NCBI GenBank assembly: GCA_016932965.1
Contig: JAFGBW010000043.1
Location: forward strand, 1 to 22,144
Reading direction: 5' to 3'
DNA from: Candidatus Auribacterota bacterium
Lineage (GTDB): Bacteria; Auribacterota; JAFGBW01
DNA length: 22,144 bases
The position numbers and the translations under genes are program-made. Below, piece by piece: positions 15,184-21,909 of this stretch. Positions within the stretch are counted from its first letter, which is position 1. Each line of letters opens with the position of its first letter. Under the pieces are notes generated by a model. That model did not search any database. It saw nothing but the letters and a program-made list of their open reading frames with translations, and was not told the DNA's origin.

Positions 15184-15184
15184 C

Positions 15185-16069
15185 ATGATTTATCTGTTGA
15201 AAATATTTGCCGCATTGATCTGCCGTCTTCCCAGAGGGGTAGCGCTGAGCATGGGAAAATTATTCGGCGTCATTTTATCATCATGCCAATTCAGGAGAAA
15301 ATCTGTCTGCTTCATCAACATGGACATCTTGTATGAGCCCGTTCTTTCGTCTTCTGAGAAAATATCCTTGAGAAAGAAAATGTACGTTCACATGGGGAAA
15401 AACCTGGTTGAATTCCTGAGGCTTCCTTTGTATTCGGACGGATTTTCCGGTCCGTTCATGACCATGGAAGGGAAAGAGAACTGGGACAGCGCCATGAAAA
15501 AAGGAAAGTCTGTCCTTGTCGTGACTGCCCACCTTGGATTCTGGGATTTACTCACGGTTGCTTTCTTCTATTTGGGAGTCAAGAGCTCCTTTGTCACCAA
15601 GGAACTCAGGAATAAAACCTTGAATGAGTTCTGGATGTCTTACAGAAAGTTCGGATCCATCCAGCCTATCGATAAAAAAAACTCCAGCCGTGCCCTTATT
15701 CAGTGTATTCGGAACAAAGATCCAATAGGTTTCATCATGGATCAAAACATGAATTTAGACAGCGGCGTGTTTGTCCAGTTCGGAAATAAACAAGCCTGCA
15801 CTCTGAATGCCCCGGCTATTTTGGCCAGGCGTTATGATCTTCCGGTTTTGGCGGCATTTGCGGTACGCCTCCCTGACGATCACTATCGTTTCATTATCAC
15901 GCCGGAAATGCCTCTCATCAGGACCGACAATCCGGGAAAAGACGCGATCATCAATACGCAGACTTTTTCGGATACCATCCGGTCTCATATTCTGAAATAT
16001 CCTGATCAGTGGATCTGGATGCATCGCAGATGGAAAACCAGACCTGTTGGGGAACCCAGGGTTTATTGA
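15185..16069 (+). CDS. LpxL/HtrB-family lysophospholipid or lipid A acyltransferase
   Basis: 294 residues from the ATG at 15185. Transfers an acyl chain to lipid A precursors or a related glycolipid at the inner membrane. A hydrophobic N-terminal anchor (IYLLKIFAALICRLP) precedes the family domain, with the HxxxxD catalytic motif in TAHLGFWD (H116, D121), the later GFIMDQNM and GVFVQFGNKQA segments and the C-terminal YPDQWIWMHRRWKTRP motif, which are typical of LpxL/LpxM relatives. The frame extends upstream to 15092, but that segment overlaps the TPR gene and does not look like this family; the chosen start is one base past the TPR stop. With the MsbA-like exporter it supports an LPS-bearing outer membrane. 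Which acyl acceptor is used cannot be told from sequence. Confidence 0.9.
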   Translation: MIYLLKIFAALICRLPRGVALSMGKLFGVILSSCQFRRKSVCFINMDILYEPVLSSSEKISLRKKMYVHMGKNLVEFLRLPLYSDGFSGPFMTMEGKENWDSAMKKGKSVLVVTAHLGFWDLLTVAFFYLGVKSSFVTKELRNKTLNEFWMSYRKFGSIQPIDKKNSSRALIQCIRNKDPIGFIMDQNMNLDSGVFVQFGNKQACTLNAPAILARRYDLPVLAAFAVRLPDDHYRFIITPEMPLIRTDNPGKDAIINTQTFSDTIRSHILKYPDQWIWMHRRWKTRPVGEPRVY

Positions 16070-16070
16070 G

Positions 16071-16214
16071 TCAAGATGCCCGGATTTCCTGCTTTGTCCG
16101 GAATGAAAAAAGTTCATGTTCCCGGGCAGTCTCTTTAGCATCAGCTTCACGCATGATGGGGATGAACGCTGCATTAAACCGCGCCGCGTATGACCTGTCG
16201 GGTGTGAGCGTTGG
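16071..16214 (-). pseudogene. Possible coding remnant, minus strand
   Basis: A 47-codon open stretch ends at a TGA one base past the acyltransferase stop and is bounded upstream by TAA at 16215-16217. The translation looks protein-like (a YAARFNAAFIPIMREAD helix, then ETAREHELFSF). The only ATG would give 27 residues and no ribosome-binding site is seen. It may be the tail of a lost gene, or chance. I do not recognise the family. Confidence 0.25.
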
Positions 16215-16237
16215 TTATCCTTTTTATTTTTTACCCC

Positions 16238-16333
16238 CGAAAATCACAAAATGAGTAATCGAAATTACCGCATGCGATTTAAAAAAATCTTTTCATTTTC
16301 GTTTTGTTTGTGATTTTCGTGGTTTCTGATTTT
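16238..16333. repeat. Inverted 13-mers and period-9 TTTCGTGATT-type repeat
   Basis: CGAAAATCACAAA at 16238-16250 is the exact reverse complement of 16307-16319. The right copy continues as quasi-tandem units (TTTGTGATT, TTCGTGGTT, TCTGATTTT; 16307-16333). This lies between the convergent acyltransferase and hisC genes; the 56 bases between the arms contain no gene. Confidence 0.6.
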
Positions 16334-16358
16334 CCTGTTCTTAAGGATAACATATGAA

Positions 16359-17465
16359 TCAAAGAATCCACTGGAGTTCCCCCAATGCCTGAACCAACTT
16401 TTTATTGTGTTCCATACTGGAAACGGTCACACGGATGTATTCAGGCATTCCGAAAGAGGACAATTCTCTGACAATGATCCCGCGTTCCGCCAGATCATCG
16501 AAAGCCCTTTTACCATTGCCGGTCTTGATCATGATGAAATTGGCCTGTGAAGGCTGATAAGAAATTCCCATCTCAGAAAATTTTTGTTCCAGATACCGTC
16601 TGCCCACCCTGACCTGGTCAACAACCTCGCGGTAATGGCTCAAATTCTCCAAAGTGGCATTGGCGGCGGCAACAGCCATCGAATTCACATTGAAATGCTG
16701 TCCCATTTTTCGGAGCATCTCGATGGTATGCTTATGGGCGATTCCATACCCTAAACGTAATCCCGCCATGCCAAACGCCTTGGAAAACGTCCTGGTTACG
16801 ATTAAATTCGGATAATGGCCGGAACGGAGCATAGCTGAAAAATCCGGTTTGAACGCCGTATCGCAGAAATCCGAGTAGGCCTCATCGATGACCACCACAA
16901 TATTTTTTTGTATTCCCATTAAAAATAATTCCAGTTCCATCTTATCCATGATCATACCGGTGGGATTATTGGGATTGGACAGAAAGATCATTTTGGTTCT
17001 GGCCGTGATTTTTCTTTTTACAGCGGAAAGCGATATCGCATGGTCTTTCTGATGCGGTACAGAACTGACCCGCACATTCATGATCTGGGAGTATATCTTA
17101 TACATGGAAAATGTCGGTTCCGGGACCAGAACATGCTCCTTCGCAGAAACATAGGCCAGGATAACAAACTGGATCACTTCGTTTGACCCATTGCCGATGA
17201 TGATGTTTTCAGGCAGGACATGTGAGAACCTGGCAAGGCGTTCACGCAGATCATCGGACTGGGAAGGGGGGTACAAATGGACGGAATTCACCGCCCTTTT
17301 CAGGGCATTCTTGGCATCCTCCGATGGTCCCCATGTGGATTCATTGGAAGACAATTTGATCATATGCGATTTTTTACTGCTGATGTCTTTTGCTGTTTTC
17401 CCGGCTGAATAAGAATGGATTTTTTCCAGGTGAGCTCTGGCCTGGGGTAAAAAAGAATGGTTCAT
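16359..17465 (-). CDS. hisC: Histidinol-phosphate aminotransferase HisC
   Basis: PLP-dependent aminotransferase that converts imidazole-acetol phosphate to histidinol phosphate in histidine synthesis; a cytoplasmic dimer. Fold type I motifs are all present (numbering from the upstream ATG at 17474): SSNES near the N-terminus, GNGSNEVI (cofactor phosphate), N168 in SNPNNPTG, D197 and Y200 in VIDEAYSDF, the Schiff-base lysine K232 in FSKAFGMAGLRLGY, and a C-terminal EYIRVTV. Length (368-371) is normal. Two starts are possible: 17474 overlaps the aspS stop as ATGA but has AAGGGA directly against it; 17465 has the same AAGGGA 9 bases upstream and is preferred. It is the second gene of an aspS-hisC unit; no other his genes are in view, so a related broad-specificity aminotransferase cannot be excluded. 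Confidence 0.9.
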   Translation of the reverse strand: MNHSFLPQARAHLEKIHSYSAGKTAKDISSKKSHMIKLSSNESTWGPSEDAKNALKRAVNSVHLYPPSQSDDLRERLARFSHVLPENIIIGNGSNEVIQFVILAYVSAKEHVLVPEPTFSMYKIYSQIMNVRVSSVPHQKDHAISLSAVKRKITARTKMIFLSNPNNPTGMIMDKMELELFLMGIQKNIVVVIDEAYSDFCDTAFKPDFSAMLRSGHYPNLIVTRTFSKAFGMAGLRLGYGIAHKHTIEMLRKMGQHFNVNSMAVAAANATLENLSHYREVVDQVRVGRRYLEQKFSEMGISYQPSQANFIMIKTGNGKRAFDDLAERGIIVRELSSFGMPEYIRVTVSSMEHNKKLVQALGELQWIL

Positions 17466-17470
17466 GAAAC

Positions 17471-19243
17471 TCATTCCCTTCTGAGTTTGATATGGATCTC
17501 GCGGAGCTGTTTTTCATCCACGGTGGATGGTGAGCCGGTCATAGGACAGGTGGCTTTCTGAGTTTTTGGAAACGCAATGACATCCCGGATGCTGTTTAAT
17601 CTCAGAAGCAGCATGGCCAGACGGTCAAGTCCGATGGCAATACCGCCGTGGGGAGGCGCTCCGAATTTCAAAGCTGTGAGAAGAAAACCGAACCGCTCCT
17701 GGGCGGAGGATGCATCAATCCCCAGCACTCTGAAAACACGGCTTTGCATGTCTTCATTGTGCATTCGGATCGAGCCTCCGCCTACCTCGGTTCCGTTTAA
17801 AACCAAGTCATAGGCTCTGGCTTTGACTTCCAGCGGGCTTGTTTCAATTTTATCCAGGTCTTCCAGTCTTGGAGATGTGAAGGGATGATGGACTGCCTGA
17901 TACCTTTTCTCCTCTTCATTCCATTCGAACATCGGAAAATCCAAGACCCAGGAAAAATGAAACGTCTCCTTGTTGATCAGATTTTTGACGTTGCCGATTT
18001 TTAAACGGAGGGCGCCGAGGCTGTCGCATGCCACGTTGACATGATCCGCTACGAAGAATAAGACGTCGCCTGCTTTTGCATTGCCGGATTGCTTCAATTG
18101 TTTGAGCATCTCCGGTTTAAAAAATTTTACGATCGGAGATTTAAACTCTTCTCCTTCCAGGACCTTGATCCATGCCAATCCTTTGGCCCCGAAATTTTTC
18201 AAGAAGGAGGTGAGTTCATCCATATCTTTGATGGAAAAATCAGCGCAGCCGGGTCCCACAAGCATACGGACCACCCCGCCGTTTGAAAGGGTTTCCTTGA
18301 ACACATTGAAGTCGGTTTGAGAGACGATAGGGGAAACATCCATGATTTCACAACCAAAACGTAAATCCGGTTTGTCGGAGCCGTATTTCAACATGGCTTC
18401 TTCATAGGTTATCCTCTTAAATGGCGCGGGAATATCGAGGTTTAACGTTTTTTTAAAAATGCTCCGGATGAGTCCCTCGATCATTTCAATGATATCGTCC
18501 ACATCCACAAAAGACATCTCCATATCTATCTGAGTATGTTCAGGCTGCCTGTCCGCCCGTAAATCCTCGTCACGAAAACAGCGGGCAAGCTGGTAATATT
18601 TTTCAATTCCGGATATCTGAAGAATCTGTTTAAAAAGCTGGGGTGACTGCGGAAGCGCGTAAAAACACCCTTCATGAACCCGGGAAGGAACCAGATAATC
18701 CCGCGACCCCTCCGGAGTGGATTTTGTCAATACAGGCGTTTCCACCTCAATGAATCCGCTGCCGTCTAAATATTCCCTGGCCGCCTGAACGAGTTTGTGG
18801 CGAAACATGAGATTCGACATCATTTCCGGACGGCGAAGGTCCAGATAGCGGTATTTTAATCTCACTTCTTCGTTTAACTCGTCTTGGCATTCAATCTGAA
18901 AAGGGAGCATGGCCGTGGTATTCAAAATTTCTATTTCCGTGGCGATGACTTCTATCTCGCCTGTCGGAATTTTAGGATTGACGGTATCAGGAGAACGTTT
19001 TTCCACTGTGCCTTCGACGCGTACGGAGTATTCGGCCCGCACATGGTTGGCCTTTTCGTGAAGCTTTTCATTTTTTTCCTTGTTAAAGACCACCTGAATG
19101 CGGCCGCTCCTGTCCCTGAGATCGAGAAAAATCACTCCTCCCTGGTCCCGGATACTGGCCGCCCAGCCTGCAAGCTGGACTTGTTTTCCTATATTGGTTA
19201 GCGAAAGCATGCCGCAATGATGCGTTCTCTTGAATTTTGCCAT
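17471..19243 (-). CDS. aspS: Aspartyl-tRNA synthetase
   Basis: Charges tRNA-Asp with aspartate; class II synthetase, cytoplasmic. The 590-residue length and the inserted GAD domain (about 290-410) mark the bacterial type. The N-terminal OB-fold anticodon domain covers 1-110. Motif 1 lies near residues 138-165 (LRRPEMMSNLMFRHKL), motif 2 is RCFRDEDLRADRQPEHTQID at 221-240, and motif 3 is GIAIGLDRLAMLL. In the anticodon-contact loop the position occupied by Leu in discriminating and His in many non-discriminating enzymes is Gln (Q34, IRDQGGVIF), so I cannot tell whether it also charges tRNA-Asn. The ATG at 19243 follows AAAAAGGAAAACTCAC. A promoter lies about 100 bases upstream and hisC overlaps or abuts its stop. 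Confidence 0.97.
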   Translation of the reverse strand: MAKFKRTHHCGMLSLTNIGKQVQLAGWAASIRDQGGVIFLDLRDRSGRIQVVFNKEKNEKLHEKANHVRAEYSVRVEGTVEKRSPDTVNPKIPTGEIEVIATEIEILNTTAMLPFQIECQDELNEEVRLKYRYLDLRRPEMMSNLMFRHKLVQAAREYLDGSGFIEVETPVLTKSTPEGSRDYLVPSRVHEGCFYALPQSPQLFKQILQISGIEKYYQLARCFRDEDLRADRQPEHTQIDMEMSFVDVDDIIEMIEGLIRSIFKKTLNLDIPAPFKRITYEEAMLKYGSDKPDLRFGCEIMDVSPIVSQTDFNVFKETLSNGGVVRMLVGPGCADFSIKDMDELTSFLKNFGAKGLAWIKVLEGEEFKSPIVKFFKPEMLKQLKQSGNAKAGDVLFFVADHVNVACDSLGALRLKIGNVKNLINKETFHFSWVLDFPMFEWNEEEKRYQAVHHPFTSPRLEDLDKIETSPLEVKARAYDLVLNGTEVGGGSIRMHNEDMQSRVFRVLGIDASSAQERFGFLLTALKFGAPPHGGIAIGLDRLAMLLLRLNSIRDVIAFPKTQKATCPMTGSPSTVDEKQLREIHIKLRRE

Positions 19244-19339
19244 GTGAGTTTTCCTTTTTATGATGAAAATGGTCTTTGCCTGAATGATGATATAAACACC
19301 ATCTTTTTCAGCCCGTCCTCATTAATTTAATTTTGGTTT

Positions 19340-19367
19340 GTTATATCTATCTGTTTAAAAAAATCAA
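19340..19367 (-). promoter_or_regulatory. Likely aspS-hisC promoter
   Basis: On the minus strand TTGATT (19367-19362) is followed after 16 bases by TATAAC (19345-19340), about 95 bases before the aspS ATG. The -35 overlaps the stop codon of the STAS-like gene. Confidence 0.45.
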
Positions 19368-19719
19368 TAAATGATTTGGGTTTCTGAAGAAATCACTTTC
19401 AATTTGATGTTCGTCAGGAGCGTCATGACAGACGGCCCGATTTTAAACAGGGAGGAGGTGGAAATGATCCAAACGCAATCGATTTGATTTTTCATTTCTC
19501 CAAGCGCCTTCTGCCATTTCACTCTGGATTCATTGTCATATCCTTTCATGTTCATACAATCCCATATTAAAATGAACCGGCTGTCGTGATTTTCAGAGAA
19601 AATGTCTTTCCATCGTCCGATGGATTCACGGCATCTGAAGGTTCAAGGCGGTCATTGATAATGAACTTCAGATATTTTTTATTATTTTTATCGAACTGTT
19701 CTATTTTTGTGCGGTTCAT
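19364..19719 (-). pseudogene. Frame-broken STAS/SpoIIAA-like protein gene
   Basis: A start ATG at 19719, with AAGGGG 10 bases upstream, opens a frame reading MNRTKIEQFDKNNKKYLKF then IINDRLEPSDA, which closes at 19567. The second frame, closed by TGA at 19643-19645 upstream, reads RWKDIFSENHDSRFILIWD, CMNMKGYDNESRVKWQKAL and on to KVISSETQIIY, ending at 19366-19364. Joined, the two halves alternate strands and helices like a STAS/SpoIIAA-type domain (D.MNMKGYD followed by W...L..., VWIISTSSLFKIGP, a helix, KLKVISSE), which is a small signalling fold. A single indel between 19643 and about 19567 would restore a protein of about 118 residues. The family call is by fold pattern only. The distinctive start and ribosome-binding site argue for a real gene that is broken or mis-sequenced. 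Confidence 0.5.
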
Positions 19720-19770
19720 ATTCCTGCATCCCCTTATATGAATCAAGTGCCGTTGATTTACGGGGGTATA

Positions 19771-20016
19771 TTATTTAACCAGGATCAGCAATGCAGCATA
19801 CGGTGTGATATTAAAAATAAATATGGCTATTTTGAAAAAAGCCATGCCAGCGTAATGAATGGCATTAAATGTTTCCACCGGAATTTTGAACCATCTGCTA
19901 TGCATCCGGTAAATCCAGTCATGCGCAAAAGCAAAGAGGATAAACCACCACAGCAATAATCCCATATTCATTACAATGCACCAGAGGAATACTCCCCTCC
20001 ATGTTTCTGTTGTCAT
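19771..20016 (-). CDS. DUF6868-type small membrane protein
   Basis: 81 residues with two membrane helices: about 8-30 (FLWCIVMNMGLLLWWFILF) and about 55-78 (GMAFFKIAIFIFNITPYAAL). The loop carries AHDWIYRMHSRWF and the conserved-looking ETFNAIHYAGMA. I recognise the pattern of the DUF6868 family; its function is unknown to me. AAAGGGG lies 6-7 bases before the ATG at 20016. It sits 91 bases downstream of the nickel SOD on the same strand and ahead of the STAS-like gene, so it may be part of the same transcript. Confidence 0.8.
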   Translation of the reverse strand: MTTETWRGVFLWCIVMNMGLLLWWFILFAFAHDWIYRMHSRWFKIPVETFNAIHYAGMAFFKIAIFIFNITPYAALLILVK

Positions 20017-20107
20017 CTGACACCCCTTTCTATAAAAATCCTATTGAAGATATTTTTCGGCATGATCCCGGCTTTTTCTGCAGATGATGGAGAGGACCCG
20101 ATCATGT

Positions 20108-20566
20108 TTATTCATCTTTTATAAAATACGCATCATGGAAGTCAGCTATAGTCTGTTTTATTTTTTTAACGAAATCAAGGTCTGTTGTCTGTTTCAGCTT
20201 CATGGAATAGACGATCATCTGGTGCAAAAGAGTCAGTTTTTTTGAATAGGATCCGTCCTTTTCAGGTTCTAGGGGCAGGCGCTGGGCCAGGAAATAATCA
20301 CACGCAATGTCTGTGATTTTATTTGCGTGTTCATCCTTGTTGTCGATCCATCGGACGATCTGATTGAAATTCTTTTGATCCTCCGACGAAAGTCTTAAAA
20401 TCTCGTTGATGGATTTTTCTATGGTGGCAACATGCTCATTCAGCATGGCAAACCTGGCTTCATCGTTGTATATTCCGCAAGGTATCTGGCAATGGCTGTG
20501 GGCTGTCAGGGTGAATAAAAATAGGGTTCCCAATAACCATCCGGTAAAAATAAACGGTTTCTTCAT
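20108..20566 (-). CDS. sodN: Nickel superoxide dismutase with a Sec signal peptide
   Basis: Dismutes superoxide to oxygen and hydrogen peroxide using nickel held by the extreme N-terminus of the mature enzyme. The hook motif of the family (HCxxPCGxY) is present as HCQIPCGIY, with the histidine at residue 25 and cysteines at 26 and 30. The 128 residues after it match the usual four-helix bundle length, including TIEKSINEI and NQIVRWIDNKDEHANKI. Before the hook lies MKKPFIFTGWLLGTLFLF then TLTAHS: a classical Sec signal with an A-x-S cleavage site exactly before His25. Two upstream ATGs (20617, 20575) extend the frame, but GGAGG at 20576-20580 touches the one at 20575 and stands 9 bases ahead of 20566, which is therefore the start. 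It follows the rubrerythrin-like gene by 26 bases. No SodX-type maturation protease is visible nearby. Confidence 0.9.
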   Translation of the reverse strand: MKKPFIFTGWLLGTLFLFTLTAHSHCQIPCGIYNDEARFAMLNEHVATIEKSINEILRLSSEDQKNFNQIVRWIDNKDEHANKITDIACDYFLAQRLPLEPEKDGSYSKKLTLLHQMIVYSMKLKQTTDLDFVKKIKQTIADFHDAYFIKDE

Positions 20567-20592
20567 AACGGACATCCTCCTATCTGGGTTAA

Positions 20593-21078
20593 TCAATATT
20601 CTTCCTGATGGTTCCATTCAGCATTCTCAAGCCAGATTTTCGGTCTGGAAATAAATTCGATCAAGTCCTCGAGAAGCAAATAATGCTGATTCTCCTCATC
20701 GGCTATTCGTAAAATCATTTTTTTCTGGGTTTCTTTCGCGAATTTTTTGGCTATTTTTCTGTAAAAATTTTCAGTCTTTTTTTCCAAAGCCTGCGCCTGC
20801 CTGTATACCTCGTTTTGAGGGAGAGTCAGGTTGAACTTCTTGTTGTTCTTCTCCATTTTTCTGAAGATGTTTTTCAGTTCATCAAAAAAAGACGTTTCTT
20901 CAACCTGAACAGTTTCTTTTTCTTTCAGGGCTTTAAAAAAAAGATAATGTCTTTGTTCCTGAGAAGCCAATAGTTTAAATATATTCTTCAATCCTTTATC
21001 CTTGCTCTCTGCAGCCATTTTGAGATAAAAGGCCTCCCCGTCTCTTTCCATTTCCATCGCATAATCATATATATTCAT
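20593..21078 (-). CDS. Rubrerythrin-like ferritin-fold diiron protein
   Basis: 161 residues forming a four-helix ferritin-like domain. Diiron-ligand candidates occur in the usual places: ERDGEAFY in helix 1, SQEQRHY in helix 2, EKKTENFY in helix 3 and DEENQHY in helix 4. There is no C-terminal rubredoxin domain, so it belongs to the short rubrerythrin-like proteins often tied to peroxide reduction or iron handling in anaerobes. A linker of about 30 residues (about 55-90) separates the two helix pairs, which is longer than usual. AAGGATG 7 bases before the ATG at 21078 and a good promoter lie upstream. The Ni-SOD follows 26 bases after its stop: the SOD would make peroxide and this protein could remove it, although the SOD is predicted exported and this one cytoplasmic. 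Confidence 0.85.
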   Translation of the reverse strand: MNIYDYAMEMERDGEAFYLKMAAESKDKGLKNIFKLLASQEQRHYLFFKALKEKETVQVEETSFFDELKNIFRKMEKNNKKFNLTLPQNEVYRQAQALEKKTENFYRKIAKKFAKETQKKMILRIADEENQHYLLLEDLIEFISRPKIWLENAEWNHQEEY

Positions 21079-21105
21079 GACACATCCTTCTGTTTCCCGG
21101 GTTGA

Positions 21106-21133
21106 ATTTTATTTTCATGATTCCGATATTCAA
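21106..21133 (-). promoter_or_regulatory. Promoter for the rubrerythrin/Ni-SOD unit
   Basis: On the minus strand TTGAAT (21133-21128) is followed after 16 bases by TAAAAT (21111-21106), about 30 bases before the rubrerythrin-like start. It diverges from the pyr promoter at 21243. Confidence 0.5.
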
Positions 21134-21242
21134 ATTCCATTACAGCCCCTGTTTAATAATTCTCAATTCAAACTCATGCCTCATGTGTAACTCATGATGA
21201 TATTATTAACGGACACGAATGGAATTTCCAAAAATATTATTA

Positions 21243-21271
21243 TTGACTTATTCTCCATGAATCTTTATAAA
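21243..21271 (+). promoter_or_regulatory. pyr operon promoter
   Basis: TTGACT (21243-21248), a 17-base spacer, then TATAAA (21266-21271): close to the sigma70 consensus. It predicts a transcript starting near 21278, giving a leader of about 95 bases before pyrR that contains the PyrR-binding hairpin. Confidence 0.7.
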
Positions 21272-21296
21272 AGTCAAAAATTTAAGAAATGGTCAT

Positions 21297-21330
21297 CTTT
21301 TAATTTTAGTCCTGTGAGGCTAAAAAGGAG
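21297..21330 (+). promoter_or_regulatory. PyrR-binding RNA hairpin
   Basis: TTTTAGTCCTGTGAGGCTAA at 21304-21323 matches the conserved PyrR binding-loop core (AGUCC-N-GUGAGGCU). UUUUAG (21304-21309) pairs with CUAAAA (21320-21325), with an upper CC/GG pair and a UGUGA loop. Below an AA bulge, CUUUU (21297-21301) can pair with AGGAG (21326-21330), which hides a ribosome-binding site. No intrinsic terminator lies between this and pyrR, so control is probably on translation. Confidence 0.75.
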
Positions 21331-21334
21331 TCCT

Positions 21335-21376
21335 ATGCGAGCCAAGAACGCACCTTATTCGGGGGGACACTCATGA
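21335..21376 (+). CDS. Possible pyr leader peptide (13 codons)
   Basis: An ATG at 21335 stands 4 bases after AAGGAG (21325-21330) and reads [13 protein letters not shown] before TGA at 21374-21376, which overlaps the pyrR start as ATGA. Ribosomes finishing it would be placed on the pyrR start. The AAGGAG is in the 3' strand of the PyrR hairpin. pyrR also has its own GGGGGGA inside this ORF. It may be regulatory only. Chance occurrence is possible because the ORF is so short. Confidence 0.4.
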   Translation: MRAKNAPYSGGHS

Positions 21377-21909
21377 ATGAGTCCCTCCTTTTGAACGCCA
21401 AGGATATCGACCGCATTCTCACGCGGATGGCACATGAAATCACGGAGAAGTCTTCTTTCAATCCTGATAAAACCGCTCTGATCGGGATCAGAACCCGCGG
21501 AATATACCTGGCTGAACGTCTGAAGAAAAAAATCCACGCCATAGAAAATCATCTTTTAGATTTAGGCTCATTGGACATTTCCTTCCACCGGGACGATCTG
21601 GATCAAAGAACCAGTCTTCCTGTTGTCGGAGTCACGGAAATCACGTTCAATATCACGGGCAGGGAAATCATCCTGGTGGACGATGTGTTGTACACAGGCA
21701 GAACCGTCAGGGCGGCACTTGATGAACTCATGGATTTTGGAAGGCCGGACCGTATCTTGCTGGCTGTCTTAATCGACCGCGGCCACAGGGAACTCCCTAT
21801 CCGGCCGGATTTTGTCGGAAAAAACATCCCCACTCACGAACAGGATTCCATCCGGCTGCACCTTTCTGAATCCGATGGCAAAGACGAGGTGATCCTGCAA
21901 TGTCCCTGA
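21373..21909 (+). CDS. pyrR: PyrR: pyr operon regulator / uracil phosphoribosyltransferase
   Basis: 178 residues. PyrR proteins bind a hairpin in pyr mRNA when UMP or UTP is plentiful, and many also convert uracil plus PRPP to UMP. The type I phosphoribosyltransferase fold is clear: [14 protein letters not shown] near residue 38, the basic-acidic [10 protein letters not shown], and the PRPP loop [13 protein letters not shown] at 99-111, then [20 protein letters not shown] and the C-terminal flap. The ATG at 21373 has GGGGGGA 6 bases upstream and overlaps the leader ORF stop. A PyrR-type hairpin is in its own leader, so autoregulation is expected. Its end overlaps pyrB by 10 bases. Confidence 0.96.
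   Translation: MNESLLLNAKDIDRILTRMAHEITEKSSFNPDKTALIGIRTRGIYLAERLKKKIHAIENHLLDLGSLDISFHRDDLDQRTSLPVVGVTEITFNITGREIILVDDVLYTGRTVRAALDELMDFGRPDRILLAVLIDRGHRELPIRPDFVGKNIPTHEQDSIRLHLSESDGKDEVILQCP

Noticed and set aside
15092-15184. Upstream extension of the acyltransferase frame to an ATG at 15092
   Set aside because: It overlaps the TPR gene, adds 31 residues unlike the family, and the ATG at 15185 gives the normal hydrophobic N-terminus.
16009-16254. Plus-strand 81-codon frame overlapping the acyltransferase end
   Set aside because: It starts inside a well-supported gene in another frame with no ribosome-binding site, and the minus strand of the same DNA looks more protein-like.
20567-20617. 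Longer N-terminus for the nickel SOD from ATGs at 20617 or 20575
   Set aside because: GGAGG lies against 20575 and 9 bases before 20566; the longer forms bury the signal peptide behind a charged stretch and overlap the rubrerythrin gene.
21194-21334. Sixty-residue frame running through the pyr promoter and PyrR hairpin
   Set aside because: It spans the promoter and RNA element, has no ribosome-binding site and is not protein-like; only its last 13 codons are kept as a possible leader ORF.
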